A DNA stretch of 64,000 nt from Winogradskyella thalassocola (GCF_900099995.1 NZ_FNCZ01000001.1:1426001-1490000); one strand, 5' to 3'; counted from the first letter of the stretch, positions 27,025 to 36,833 are shown. Notes: a model not told the origin generated them from the sequence alone. Numbers and translations are program-made.

Positions 27025-27989
27025 TAAACCCATATTTACATAAATTCTTAAACTTGTTACCTTATGATGAGAGAACAAAATTTAGAGACTTATCTGCTAT
27101 AAAATCGGAAGACAGATCTGCCAAAAGTAAAATTTTGAATTTTTATAGTTCAGTGGATAACATTGGGAACTTTACTCCAGTTATGGGAATTCATCAGATA
27201 TTAGGCGAGGATCTAGATACGTGGTGTGCTCATGATAAAAATATAGATTGGGATTTCATAAATAAAAATTATGAAAGAATTATTGTAGGGGGAGCTGGTT
27301 TATATCATGTGAGTTTTACAAATTTCTGGAAAGAACTAAATGAGAAAAGTAATATACCATTTATTATTTGGGGTGTTGGTGGTATTTTTCCTAAGGCAAA
27401 AGATATGCTGTCTAATGTTGACGGAAAATTATTGAGTGCAGTGCATGACAAAGCAGATCTAATTAATGTAAGAGATGATATTTCTGCAAATTTAATAAAT
27501 ACTACTAACGTAGATATTGCTCCATGTCCAACTATTTATTTATTAAATAGTTTGAGAAATAAAAAAGTAGAAAATAATAATATACTTTATAGTTCGCATG
27601 AAGAGTTATTGAATGCTGAAGATAAAAAAGTAGTTGAGAGGTTTTTGGGGGCAAAAGATAAGTATCTTTTTACTGATAACATTCAGTATAAATATTACGG
27701 TTTAGATAGAGTTCTCAATAAATATTACAAATCAAACCATGTAATAACAACAAGACTTCATGGTGCTATTATTGCCTACGGCTTAGGAATTCCTTACACA
27801 GCAATTAGTTTTGATTATAAAATAGAAGAATTTAATAGGTTATATGGTAATGGTACTATAATTAATGATATTAGAGATATGTCTGATTCGGTTATGGACT
27901 ATCAGAAAGTTAATAATAATGAGGTTGTGCCTGACTTGTCTGGAATTAATAGATTTGCAGAGAAAGTAAAGCTATGGATAAAAGATTAA
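27021..27989 (+). CDS. polysaccharide pyruvyl transferase family protein
   Basis: The 322 residues include the family signature TTRLHGAIIAYGLGIPY near 250-266 and an earlier GGAGLYHVSF glycine-rich segment. Family members transfer pyruvate from phosphoenolpyruvate to sugar residues as ketals, giving the polymer negative charge. Some members of the family have other roles, so the exact acceptor is unknown. It overlaps the flippase gene by four bases and is followed three bases later by a glycosyltransferase gene. Confidence 0.85.
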   Translation: MINPYLHKFLNLLPYDERTKFRDLSAIKSEDRSAKSKILNFYSSVDNIGNFTPVMGIHQILGEDLDTWCAHDKNIDWDFINKNYERIIVGGAGLYHVSFTNFWKELNEKSNIPFIIWGVGGIFPKAKDMLSNVDGKLLSAVHDKADLINVRDDISANLINTTNVDIAPCPTIYLLNSLRNKKVENNNILYSSHEELLNAEDKKVVERFLGAKDKYLFTDNIQYKYYGLDRVLNKYYKSNHVITTRLHGAIIAYGLGIPYTAISFDYKIEEFNRLYGNGTIINDIRDMSDSVMDYQKVNNNEVVPDLSGINRFAEKVKLWIKD

Positions 27990-27992
27990 CGT

Positions 27993-29129
27993 GTGAAAAT
28001 CTGTGTAATTCAATATAACTTAGGTGCAACATCAGAAACCTTTTTAACAAGACATATTAACTTGTTAAAACATCAGTTTGATGTGTCTTGTATTACGGGG
28101 AAAATTCATAATAGTAAAATTCTTGATGCATCAAAAACTTATGAATACACTAAGGTTAAGTATATAGATTTACTGTACAATAGGCTTTTGTTTCGGTTAA
28201 ATAAGAGTTCTTATATATATTCTAATTCTATTTTTAAAGGAATAAAAAAGATACAACCAGATCTTATTGTATTTCAATTTGCCTTTTTACCAGTATTGTG
28301 CTATACAAAAGTTGCAGAACTAGATATTCCTTTTGTTATTATTCATCATGGTACAGATTTAAATAATGCTAGATTAGATAAAGCATATCATAACAAGTTA
28401 AAACTAGTTTGGAAGCATGCAAAGTCAGTAGTGTTTGTGTCTCGTTTTTTGTATGATGAGGCTCTTAAATTAGGCTTAGATAAAAATAAGGCTGAGGTTA
28501 TTTACCTTGGTGTTCCAATTAAAAAGGTTGAAGAGAGGGTTAAAAAAGACAAGCAATTTAACATACTTACAATTGGTAGATTAGTAGCTGTAAAAAATCA
28601 AGCCTTTTTAGTTAAAGCATTTAAGATATTTAATAACCTGTATCCAAATTCAAAATTAACAATTATTGGAGATGGTCCATTAAAAGATAATATAACAGTG
28701 TTAATAAAAGAGTTAGGTTTGTCAAATAATGTGTTTTTAACAGGTGCATTAGCATTTTCTCAAGTTGAATCATATATAGACAAAGCAGATGTTTTTTGTC
28801 TAACAAGTAAAAAAGTTTTGCTAACCAATAGTTGCCAAGAAGAGGGCTTGGGTTTAACACTAATAGAAGCTTCTTTAAGAAAAGTACCTTTAATTGGTAC
28901 AAAAAGTGGTGGTATCCCAGAAGTTATTTCTCATACCGAAAATGGTTTGTTAGTGGATTCCGATAACACAAAAGAACTGTTTAAGGCTTTAGAGTATTTG
29001 CATTTAAACCCAAAAAAGGCTAAAGCCATGGGAGAAAAAGCCTATGAGATTGTTTTAAAAAAGTTTGATGAAAATAGTCAAATAGAGGAATTTGTAAAAG
29101 TTTATAAGGGCACTAGTAAAGATGTTTAA
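27993..29129 (+). CDS. glycosyltransferase family 4 protein
   Basis: This 378-residue GT-B fold transferase has the second domain visible from about 190 (LTIGRLVAVKNQ, then TIIGDGPLKDN) and the nucleotide-sugar binding segment EEGLGLTLIEAS with the usual Glu pair around 287-294. It starts with GTG. A cytoplasmic or membrane-peripheral role adding one sugar of the repeat unit is expected; donor and linkage cannot be read. Its 3' end overlaps a broken frame (29122-29378). Confidence 0.86.
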   Translation: MKICVIQYNLGATSETFLTRHINLLKHQFDVSCITGKIHNSKILDASKTYEYTKVKYIDLLYNRLLFRLNKSSYIYSNSIFKGIKKIQPDLIVFQFAFLPVLCYTKVAELDIPFVIIHHGTDLNNARLDKAYHNKLKLVWKHAKSVVFVSRFLYDEALKLGLDKNKAEVIYLGVPIKKVEERVKKDKQFNILTIGRLVAVKNQAFLVKAFKIFNNLYPNSKLTIIGDGPLKDNITVLIKELGLSNNVFLTGALAFSQVESYIDKADVFCLTSKKVLLTNSCQEEGLGLTLIEASLRKVPLIGTKSGGIPEVISHTENGLLVDSDNTKELFKALEYLHLNPKKAKAMGEKAYEIVLKKFDENSQIEEFVKVYKGTSKDV

Positions 29130-29378
29130 TTCAATTGAATTTAAGTTTTTTTGCCAATGGGATTTACGTAACCTGGTTTGTATTTACAATTTGAATAGAC
29201 TTGAAAGTCTAACAGGTTTTATGAGTAAATCACAAATTTATTCTCTTTTTTAAAAGAAAATTGGAGTTATGGTTTTAATATTAAACTATTTAGTGATGAC
29301 AATCATTTAAATGAAATTGATGTAGAACCCTATAGTTGATTATTGAATGAAGAAATTAAATTATTAGATACTTTATGA
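29122..29378 (+). pseudogene. degraded small gene between glycosyltransferase and acyltransferase genes
   Basis: An ATG at 29122, overlapping the preceding gene by eight bases, opens 43 codons that end at a TAA at 29251. Restoring one T in the T run at 29246-29251 joins this to a second frame (LKENWSYGFNIKLF onward). That frame is open except for a TGA at 29337, where TGG would be expected, and reaches a TGA at 29376 overlapping the next ATG in ATGA style. So both ends show operon-type overlaps, and the middle carries one frameshift and one nonsense change. The product (about 84 residues) is not recognised. Confidence 0.6.
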
Positions 29379-29923
29379 CTAAAAAGATAATCTTGATTAA
29401 AATATTTTTAACTCGGTTAAAATTTAAAGTATTTTATGGAGCAAAAGTTAGAGTTAAGACATTGTATAACTCTGGTAGTTTTATATTTGATATCACATAT
29501 AAAACTATTGATATGGTAACAATAGAGTCTGTAAATTTTAGAGAATTTTGTTCCGTACGTATGAGAAATAATGCTTCCTTGCATATTGGGAAGGGGGTTT
29601 TTTTTAATAACTTTTGTTCAATTAATTGTTGTGATGATATTAAAATAGGCAATAATTGTATTTTTGGTGAAAATGTAAAGATATATGACCACGACCATGT
29701 ATTTAAAAATCCAAATATTCCTTTTAGAGAACAAGGGTTCAAAAGCAAGCCAATAGCTATTGGTAATAACTGTTGGATAGGAAGTAATGTTACGATACTC
29801 AAAGGTGTAGAAATTGGAGATAATGTTGTCGTTGGTGCCAATGTTCTTTTAAGCCAAAGTATTCCTTCTAATTCTATCGTTAAAAGTGAACAGAATCTTA
29901 AAATTGAAAAGTTAAAATGGTAG
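29375..29923 (+). CDS. hexapeptide-repeat acyltransferase
   Basis: This 182-residue protein has left-handed beta-helix hexapeptide repeats from about 75 (IGKGVFFNN, IGNNCIFGENV, IGNNCWIGSNV, IGDNVVVGANV). The catalytic His is expected in YDHDHVF around 103-109. It resembles the maltose/colanic-acid acetyltransferase family, which transfers acetyl from acetyl-CoA to sugars. The N-terminal 60 residues differ from the standard form and are basic and hydrophobic. Its stop overlaps the next gene by seven bases. It is probably an O-acetyltransferase of the polysaccharide. Confidence 0.85.
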   Translation: MTKKIILIKIFLTRLKFKVFYGAKVRVKTLYNSGSFIFDITYKTIDMVTIESVNFREFCSVRMRNNASLHIGKGVFFNNFCSINCCDDIKIGNNCIFGENVKIYDHDHVFKNPNIPFREQGFKSKPIAIGNNCWIGSNVTILKGVEIGDNVVVGANVLLSQSIPSNSIVKSEQNLKIEKLKW

Positions 29924-30828
29924 AACCTCTTGTATCTATAATCATTCCTTTATATAATGCAGAACATCTTATTTGCCAGACTCTAGACTCTATAAATAAT
30001 CAAACCTATTCTAATTGGGAATGTTTAATTATAGATGATGGTTCAACAGATTATAGTTTTAAGGTTGCTAGTACGTATTGTTTAACAAATAATAGGTTTA
30101 AGGTATTTAAACGTCCAAATACTTATAAGTCTGGTGGGTCAGGATCTCGAAATTATGGATTAGATATCTCTCATGGAGATTTTATACAGTGGTTTGATTC
30201 AGATGATTTAATGCATCCATCTATGTTAGAGGAGAAACTAAAAATGATTTCCGAAGATAAGCATGCCGTAATATGCCAGACAATTCAATTTAGAGATGAT
30301 ATAAAGAATATAGTTGGGGAACCTACAGCAATCAGATCTGAAAATAAGTTTATAGATTTCTTTTCGGGTAAAATAACCTACTATACGCCAGGGCCATTGT
30401 GGAGAAAATCATTTCTTAATGATATTAATCTTAGGTTTAATGAAAATTTATTAAATATTCAGGAATGGGAATTTTATTGTAAAATATTACTTCTAGATAA
30501 TATTAATATAGATTACATTAATAAACCACTTATATATTATAGAAAACATACGGAAAGTATTTGGGGCAAAGAACGTAGTGCTAGTAAAATATTATCAGAG
30601 TTTTATGGAGTTCGTTCCGTTTATGAAATGGCAATACAACAAAGAAAAGAGATTGTTCAGGTTTATTTTCAAAGACAATGTAGGTTGTTAGTTGAGCTAA
30701 GAAAAGCAGATCCCTCTAACGCTAATATATCTGAAGTAAAACACGAGGTTTTTCAATCTTTTTTTTCAATGTCATTTAATATAAAGAACTTCCTGAAATT
30801 TGTTAAATACTATTACTTAAATTTATGA
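29917..30828 (+). CDS. glycosyltransferase family 2 protein
   Basis: This 303-residue GT-A transferase opens with VSIIIPLYNAEHLI. IDDGS lies near 40-44, the GGSGSRNYG segment near 79-87, and the DxD-type metal site FDSDD near 99-103. It is typical of inverting GT2 enzymes that add a sugar to the lipid-linked repeat unit. It overlaps both neighbours (seven bases upstream, four downstream), indicating a coupled operon. The donor is unknown. Confidence 0.88.
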   Translation: MVEPLVSIIIPLYNAEHLICQTLDSINNQTYSNWECLIIDDGSTDYSFKVASTYCLTNNRFKVFKRPNTYKSGGSGSRNYGLDISHGDFIQWFDSDDLMHPSMLEEKLKMISEDKHAVICQTIQFRDDIKNIVGEPTAIRSENKFIDFFSGKITYYTPGPLWRKSFLNDINLRFNENLLNIQEWEFYCKILLLDNINIDYINKPLIYYRKHTESIWGKERSASKILSEFYGVRSVYEMAIQQRKEIVQVYFQRQCRLLVELRKADPSNANISEVKHEVFQSFFSMSFNIKNFLKFVKYYYLNL

Positions 30829-31997
30829 AGATAGCGTATTGTATTGGAGCTTTAAACTTAGGTGGTGTTGGTACTGTTGCTCATAATTTAAGTCAATATT
30901 TTCTAAAAAGAGGAGACGAATTTCATATTGTAACTACGCATCACAAAGGAAATTTTTATGACACAGCAAAGCAATTAGATTGGCCAGTTATAGATGTTTC
31001 TGATGCAGAAATATCGCTTAAGAAAAGAATGAAAAGTACATATAGCTTTCTTCTTACTTATGATGTGGTAATTAATAATCATTCGGATGAATTACTTTTC
31101 ATTCTTCCTGCTTTGCCAAATAGCATTATTAAAATTTCGGTTCAGCATAATACGACTATAAAATCAAGTAAAAGACTAAGTTTTAATTCTCAATATTTAA
31201 ATTTTTCAGCAGGTGTTTCGTCTGCAGTTACTAGTGTTATGGAAACATATCACCAGGATAAAGAAAAAATAGTTGTTTTACCTAACGGCGTATCTAAAAC
31301 AGGTAATAAAACTTATGATTTAAAGACTTCTAATCTTTTGAGATTATTATATGTTGGTCGGTTAGATAATCATCAAAAGAATATTTTTATTTTGCCAAAA
31401 GTATTAAAAAGCCTCATTAACGAAGGCATTAATGCTACAATTACAGTTGCAGGGTCCGGTGAACATGAAGAAGAACTAAAAAATAAGTTTCTAGATTTAG
31501 GTCTCAATGATAATTTTAAGTTTGTAGGGCGGATTTCAGCAATTGAGTTAGGAGAGTTTTTTGAATCTCATGATTTTGTGCTAAATATGTCTAATTGGGA
31601 AGGATTACCTATGGTAATACTAGAAGCAATGAGTGCAGGGATAATACCAATTTTAAGTAATATTGAACCTCATAAATACGCATTAGGAACTAATATTTCG
31701 AGAGAAATATTAACTGCTAATAATAGCATTGATAGTTATGTAAACATCATGAAAAAATTACATAAAAACGCTCAGATGAGGATAGAAATAAGCAAAGAAT
31801 TAAAAGAGCGATGGGAATTTAATTTTTCAATAGAAGCTTTTGGGGAAAATTATCTCAACTTAATAGAAGACGCAACAAAACAAGAAGCAAAAGCGCAACC
31901 TGTTCCTTTAAGTAAAGTTAAGTTACCAGTAAAAGATAAGTACAAAATTACTTTGGCGTATTATTGTGCTCAAAAAATATTTAGAAGGACTAAATGA
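30825..31997 (+). CDS. glycosyltransferase family 4 protein
   Basis: This 390-residue GT-B protein has an N-terminal ALNLGGVGTVAHNL glycine-rich loop, LLYVGRLDNHQKN starting the C-terminal domain, and SNWEGLPMVILEAMSAG as the donor-binding segment with the conserved Glu residues. It overlaps neighbours by four bases on each side. One retaining sugar transfer in repeat-unit assembly is expected; specificity cannot be read. Confidence 0.87.
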   Translation: MKIAYCIGALNLGGVGTVAHNLSQYFLKRGDEFHIVTTHHKGNFYDTAKQLDWPVIDVSDAEISLKKRMKSTYSFLLTYDVVINNHSDELLFILPALPNSIIKISVQHNTTIKSSKRLSFNSQYLNFSAGVSSAVTSVMETYHQDKEKIVVLPNGVSKTGNKTYDLKTSNLLRLLYVGRLDNHQKNIFILPKVLKSLINEGINATITVAGSGEHEEELKNKFLDLGLNDNFKFVGRISAIELGEFFESHDFVLNMSNWEGLPMVILEAMSAGIIPILSNIEPHKYALGTNISREILTANNSIDSYVNIMKKLHKNAQMRIEISKELKERWEFNFSIEAFGENYLNLIEDATKQEAKAQPVPLSKVKLPVKDKYKITLAYYCAQKIFRRTK

Positions 31998-33328
31998 TAA
32001 CAACAGATTTTAGAAAAATTAATTTTTATACCATAGGTAATCTATGGTTTCTAATCTTGTTGTTATCTTTTTCATATGATAAGCCAATTCTGATATTGAC
32101 AAGCTTAGACCGCTTTAATCCACGTTTGAGTGATGTGGCTACTATTCTCGGTGTTATTTGGTATTTTAATTTTAATGCTAAGTTTAATATTGATAATGTT
32201 GTTTTGAGTGCTTATAAAAAATTAGTCATTTGGTTTACCATCTGTACAGTATTTAGTATTCTGATTTATGGTTTCCCTTTAAATATAGACGCGTTTAGTA
32301 TTTATTACCTTTTTAAATACTATCAAGAATTGCTAGTCTGTTATCTTGTGTTATGCTATATGTCTGTTTATGAGATTCCTTATGAAAGAATATTTAAAAT
32401 CTTAATTATAGGGGGAGTATTTGTAGCTTTATATAGTATCCTCGAGTATTTAACACCTGGGGACATTGAAGTAGAAATTAGCCCTGGAAAGTTTGTTACC
32501 AAGCCAAATGGGTTTGTTTGGGGGCCTTATACAGCTACTTATTTTCAGATTGCAAATTACTCGCCAATCGTTGGCTTTATAACACTAGCCTATGCTATTT
32601 ATAAAAAAGGATTATATAAATGGGCTCTTATAGCAGTGTCCTTTCTTGTCTTTTGGCCTTCATTAGTTTCAGGATCAAGAACAGCCATTGGATTTATTTT
32701 AGTGTTATTTGCTATAGCTTTTTTTAAAGATGTAAAGTTCAGAGTTTTAATAATTGTAATGCTAAGCACTGTTGTCGTTTATTTTGGTTTTAATATAGAT
32801 GCACTTTATGAAACAATATTAAGCTCTGACAGTGAAACGATTGCTAGAATGCAGCGCTTTGAGGAAAGCGGTTCTCATAACTCAATAGAAGGTCGGTTTG
32901 AGTATGTTTTTGTGTGGTTTGAAAGATTTCCAATGTATGTGTATAATGGTATTTTAGTACCAGTTTTTGGGGGTGGTTTTTACGTGGCACCAATGAATGG
33001 AGCATTCAGAATTGGTTATGGGTGGCATAATATCTTTATTTTTGCCATTGAGCAAGCAGGAGTAATCGGGTTAATTCTATTCATAAAATTTATAAAAAGA
33101 GGTTATGCGGTAATTGGAAATCATATAAAAAAGCTTGAAATTAACTCTGCGAAAAGGCAATTTGTTTTTGCTGTATTTGTTATTTTTATTGCTATGTTTG
33201 TTCTCGGTATTGGTGGTTCTCATACGTTTTGGGAAGGATTTTCTACAGGTAATTTTAATCTCTTTCGTATGGTTTTAATAACGCTAGCAACTTATGGCTA
33301 TGTAAATACTCAAAATAAAGATGATTAA
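31994..33328 (+). CDS. O-antigen/capsule polymerase (Wzy-like)
   Basis: This 444-residue membrane protein has about ten hydrophobic helices and a large loop between about 275 and 345, as in the Wzy/O-antigen ligase superfamily. Arg residues in the loops near SGSRTAIGF (about 226-234) and the terminal GGSHTFWEG stretch fit the family. It should polymerise flipped repeat units in the periplasm. Since the locus also has a flippase and a Wzc-like copolymerase, Wzy is more likely than a WaaL ligase. It overlaps neighbours by four and eight bases. Confidence 0.8.
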   Translation: MITTDFRKINFYTIGNLWFLILLLSFSYDKPILILTSLDRFNPRLSDVATILGVIWYFNFNAKFNIDNVVLSAYKKLVIWFTICTVFSILIYGFPLNIDAFSIYYLFKYYQELLVCYLVLCYMSVYEIPYERIFKILIIGGVFVALYSILEYLTPGDIEVEISPGKFVTKPNGFVWGPYTATYFQIANYSPIVGFITLAYAIYKKGLYKWALIAVSFLVFWPSLVSGSRTAIGFILVLFAIAFFKDVKFRVLIIVMLSTVVVYFGFNIDALYETILSSDSETIARMQRFEESGSHNSIEGRFEYVFVWFERFPMYVYNGILVPVFGGGFYVAPMNGAFRIGYGWHNIFIFAIEQAGVIGLILFIKFIKRGYAVIGNHIKKLEINSAKRQFVFAVFVIFIAMFVLGIGGSHTFWEGFSTGNFNLFRMVLITLATYGYVNTQNKDD

Positions 33329-34523
33329 GATTTTATTAATTGACGAGTTTATTCATTTACCAACTAAAGGAGCTCCGTTATTTGTGATGGAAATGAAATA
33401 TTTAGCTGAAAATGATTTTGATCTCAATACGTTAGGATTCGACGATGATAAGCAAGAATCACACCAAAATTTTAATGTGATTCAAAATAGAAAAAATAGA
33501 ATCTTACTTAAAAAAGGTAAGTTTTTAGGTGATCGTATCAAGCAAAATGAAATAAAAGAAATCATCGAGCGTATAAAGCCAGATTTAATTCATTGTCACC
33601 TATTAACCAATAATGCATTAAATGTCTATGAGGCAATTCCAGAGGGCATGCCTGTAGTGCAAACACTGCATGGTCCAAATTTCTTTTGTCCTACCTCTTG
33701 GGGCTGTATTAAGAAAGATTCAAGTTACTGTGAATTAGGAGTAGGTTCTAAGTGTTACAAAAACGAGTGTGTTAGCAGGTCAGTATATGTGTCATATAAA
33801 ATGTTAGACATTAAGTTAAAACCTTTATTAAGTAAAAAAGTAACAAGGTTTCATTGTCCATCTAAACAAATAGAACTTGTGGCAAATAGACTTGGTTACG
33901 CAAATACGACGCATATAATGTTAGGCTTGCGTGAGTCATTTTTAGAAAATGAAATTACCCATGGGTCATATGGTACCAAGCAAATTATATTTGTCGGAAA
34001 AATGACACCAGTTAAGGGCGTTGATTATTTGTTAAAAGCATTTCAACTTTTATTGAAAGAAGATAATAGTGTAAAACTGATATTAGCAGGGACAGGCGAT
34101 CATTCAGATGCTTATATTAAATTATCCGAGGAATTAGGTATAGCTAAGAATGTTGAATTTAAGGGGTTTGTTGTTGAGAAAGAATTAAAAAAATTATTTA
34201 GTGAGTCAGATATTTGTGTCGTACCTTCCATTTGGGCAGAGCAATTTGGTATGGTTGGGCCAGAAGCCATGGCTTCTGGAGTGCCAGTAATAGGCTCAGA
34301 CATTGGTGGCATCCCTGAATGGTTGTCTACAGATTATGGTTGGCTAGTAAAGCCTAGAGATATCGAAGGACTTAAAGTTGCCATGCAACTAGCCATTAGC
34401 AATCCAAAGGATCTAAAAATTAAAGGAAAAATGGCTCGTGAAATAGCTAGAGAGCTCTATACTTCTAAACGTTATAATGAGAGTTTGGAGGAATTATTCA
34501 AAAGTATTATTGATAATGAATAA
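33321..34523 (+). CDS. glycosyltransferase family 4 protein
   Basis: This 400-residue GT-B transferase has an N-terminal TKGAPLFVMEMKYL, a Cys-containing insertion around 120-152 (CPTSWGCIKK, CELGVGSKCYKNEC) seen in several GT4 family members, IIFVGKMTPVKGVDYLL for the second domain, and PSIWAEQFGMVGPEAMASG for donor binding. It overlaps the polymerase gene by eight bases. The four Cys could form a small metal or disulfide site; this is inference. The donor sugar is unknown. Confidence 0.87.
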   Translation: MIKILLIDEFIHLPTKGAPLFVMEMKYLAENDFDLNTLGFDDDKQESHQNFNVIQNRKNRILLKKGKFLGDRIKQNEIKEIIERIKPDLIHCHLLTNNALNVYEAIPEGMPVVQTLHGPNFFCPTSWGCIKKDSSYCELGVGSKCYKNECVSRSVYVSYKMLDIKLKPLLSKKVTRFHCPSKQIELVANRLGYANTTHIMLGLRESFLENEITHGSYGTKQIIFVGKMTPVKGVDYLLKAFQLLLKEDNSVKLILAGTGDHSDAYIKLSEELGIAKNVEFKGFVVEKELKKLFSESDICVVPSIWAEQFGMVGPEAMASGVPVIGSDIGGIPEWLSTDYGWLVKPRDIEGLKVAMQLAISNPKDLKIKGKMAREIARELYTSKRYNESLEELFKSIIDNE

Positions 34524-35631
34524 AGGAACAAGAGTGTTGCATGTTGTTTATTCGATGAACTTAGGAGGGATTGAAAGTTGGTTAATGAGTCTTTATAAGA
34601 TGGTTATACCAAGTAATATAGCTTTTGATTTTCTGGTTCATACAAAAGAATCAGGCTATTTTGATGAAGAAATAAAGCGGTTAAGAGGTGAAATTTATTA
34701 TGCAGGTCATTTTAAAAACCCCATTGAAAATTATAATACTATTTTAAAAAACGTAAAAAGAGATTACTATTCAGCGATTCATATTCATAATATTGAAGGT
34801 GTAATGGCTGCTAACCTCGCTTTTAAAAAATTAGGTTATCGCAATATAATTATCCATGCGCATAATGATTTTCAACAAAAATATGTAAAAGCTAGCTATT
34901 TGGAAAAGATGTTTCTTTTAGTTAATAAAACATACCTCAATAAGGCTAAAATTAAAAGAATAGCGGTCTCCGTAAAATCGGGGAAAAGTTTATTTAATAA
35001 TCAGGCTTTTGAATGTGTAAATGTTGGCAAAGACTTTACTGAATATGTAAATGTCAAAAGCTCCATTAAAAGATCTGATTTTAATATAGATGAAAAGGAT
35101 GTTGTGATAACTCATGTAGGACGGTTTTTTGACATGAAAAATCATTTATTTTTGTTAAGCATTTTTGCGCAGTTATGTGAATCTTCATTAGATTCGTTTA
35201 AATTATTATTAATTGGAGTTGGCCCCTTACAATCGGAGTGCAAAAAATTTGTTTTTGATAATGATTTAACTAATCACGTCCGGTTTTTAGATCTACGCCA
35301 AGACGTGCATGAGATTCTAATAAAATTAACAGATCTTTTTATTTTTCCATCAAAACACGAGGGCTTAGGCCTTGCTATGGTGGAAGCACAAGCGGCTGGT
35401 TTACCCGTTATTTGCTCTAAAGGAATACCTGATGAAGCTATTGTTATTCCTGAACTTGTTATGGCATTAGACCTAGAGCAAGGTACAGATTACTGGGTTG
35501 GTAAAGTGATGTCACATTATAGAAAAGCGAATAAACCAAGTAAAATTATTTCTTTGAAAATGGTTTTAGAGAGCAAATTTAATATTAAAAATTCAGTTAA
35601 TACTCTTATGAAGTTATGGACAAGACTATAG
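34516..35631 (+). CDS. glycosyltransferase family 4/1 protein (EpsF-like)
   Basis: This 371-residue GT-B protein has HVVYSMNLGGIESWLMSL at the N-terminus, a pattern of EpsF-like capsular transferases, VITHVGRFFDMKNH beginning the second domain, and PSKHEGLGLAMVEAQAAG for donor binding. The frame is open further upstream to 34477, but ATG 34516 overlaps the previous stop by eight bases and begins just before the first strand, so it is chosen. Sugar specificity is unknown. Confidence 0.88.
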   Translation: MNKGTRVLHVVYSMNLGGIESWLMSLYKMVIPSNIAFDFLVHTKESGYFDEEIKRLRGEIYYAGHFKNPIENYNTILKNVKRDYYSAIHIHNIEGVMAANLAFKKLGYRNIIIHAHNDFQQKYVKASYLEKMFLLVNKTYLNKAKIKRIAVSVKSGKSLFNNQAFECVNVGKDFTEYVNVKSSIKRSDFNIDEKDVVITHVGRFFDMKNHLFLLSIFAQLCESSLDSFKLLLIGVGPLQSECKKFVFDNDLTNHVRFLDLRQDVHEILIKLTDLFIFPSKHEGLGLAMVEAQAAGLPVICSKGIPDEAIVIPELVMALDLEQGTDYWVGKVMSHYRKANKPSKIISLKMVLESKFNIKNSVNTLMKLWTRL

Positions 35632-36809
35632 TTTACATTATAAGCCCAAGAAGTGCGTCATCAAAAACACCTGGAAGAAAAATAGGTGAGATTATAAAAA
35701 CATGGTCGAAAAAAAACAAGGTTTATCCAGTCTTTGGAGGCGATTTAAAATTAGGGGTGAATAGCAATAATGATTTACCCTCTTCTTATGGTAATTCTAA
35801 TGTCCATAATCAGACTTATAGAAAATCGTTGATTTGGATTTCGCTTTCAGAATTAAAGGATATTATTCACACTTTTGTAACTTTGTTTTTTCTTAAAAAA
35901 GAATTTAATAAAGTCAATGTTGATTTAATTTGGGAGCGTTCATCTAGACTGCATTGGGCTGGATTAATGTATGCGAAACAGAGGAAATTACCTTATATAC
36001 TTGAATGGAAGGATCATTTGATTCCCTATAAAATGTCTCTTTTTAAATGGTTAGCACTTTTTATTGAATCTAAAAAAATTAAAAATGCAACTTGTATTGT
36101 TGTAGAATCTAATGTTTTAAGAGTACATCTATCAGAGAAATATCAAATATCTAAAGATAAAATTCTAGTAGCATTAAATGCTGTTGAGTATGAGACATTT
36201 GCAAGGAAAGATAGAAGTCAGGTACAATTTTCTTTTAATAATAGCGAAATATCAAATAAAAAATTTGTGATTAGCTATTTAGGAAGTTTTGCTTTTTATC
36301 ATGATAGTAAGCTTTTAGTTGAGGCAGCGAAAATATTAATGTCTAAAACAAATGATATAGCGATAGTAATGGTAGGTGATGGTAAAGATAGGCAAGAATG
36401 CTTTGATTTAGCTAAAGAGCATAAAGTTTTAAATAAAAACTTATTTTTCTATGCACCGGTTTCCAAAGAGTTAGTTCCTGATATTTTAAGTTTAACTGAT
36501 ATTGCAGTTCTTCCCGGAAGTACAGATATTATTTCTCCAATAAAAGTGATGGAATACATGTCTTCGGGTAGTGTTTCTTTAGTGCCTGACTACGAGTGCA
36601 ATAGGGAGGTTGTGAAACATAAAACAACTGGTTATTTATTTAAGCCTCATAATGCCGTTGCTTTATCCGAAGCCATATTAGATATTATTAATAACCCCGA
36701 TCTAAGAGCAGAAATACAAAAAGGTGGAGCTTCTTATGCAGAAACGTTTTTAACGTGGGACTTGACTTGGGGTCTAACGTTAGACAAAATACTAAAAATT
36801 AGTGTGTAA
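35616..36809 (+). CDS. glycosyltransferase family 4 protein
   Basis: This 397-residue protein has YIISPRSASSKTPGRKIGEI at the start, VISYLGSFAFYHDSK at the domain boundary (about 223) and a donor site around LPGSTDIISPIKVMEYMSSG (about 305-325), which lacks the first Glu of the usual E-x7-E pair (position occupied by Ser/Pro). It starts inside the previous gene (16-base overlap). It probably adds a sugar to the repeat unit; the altered donor site makes activity less certain than for its neighbours. Confidence 0.82.
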   Translation: MDKTIVYIISPRSASSKTPGRKIGEIIKTWSKKNKVYPVFGGDLKLGVNSNNDLPSSYGNSNVHNQTYRKSLIWISLSELKDIIHTFVTLFFLKKEFNKVNVDLIWERSSRLHWAGLMYAKQRKLPYILEWKDHLIPYKMSLFKWLALFIESKKIKNATCIVVESNVLRVHLSEKYQISKDKILVALNAVEYETFARKDRSQVQFSFNNSEISNKKFVISYLGSFAFYHDSKLLVEAAKILMSKTNDIAIVMVGDGKDRQECFDLAKEHKVLNKNLFFYAPVSKELVPDILSLTDIAVLPGSTDIISPIKVMEYMSSGSVSLVPDYECNREVVKHKTTGYLFKPHNAVALSEAILDIINNPDLRAEIQKGGASYAETFLTWDLTWGLTLDKILKISV

Positions 36810-36833
36810 AAATAATTTAATATTTAGGCCGTA

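Noticed and set aside
29245-29253. Programmed -1 frameshift at the T run
   Set aside because: The reading phase is CTT TTT TAA, which does not give the X-XXY-YYZ heptamer in the required frame, and a further in-frame TGA at 29337 remains, so decay is more likely than recoding.
31994-33328. O-antigen ligase (WaaL)
   Set aside because: The protein belongs to the same superfamily, but the presence of a flippase, a Wzc-like copolymerase and a Wza-like exporter in the same locus fits a capsule polymerase better.
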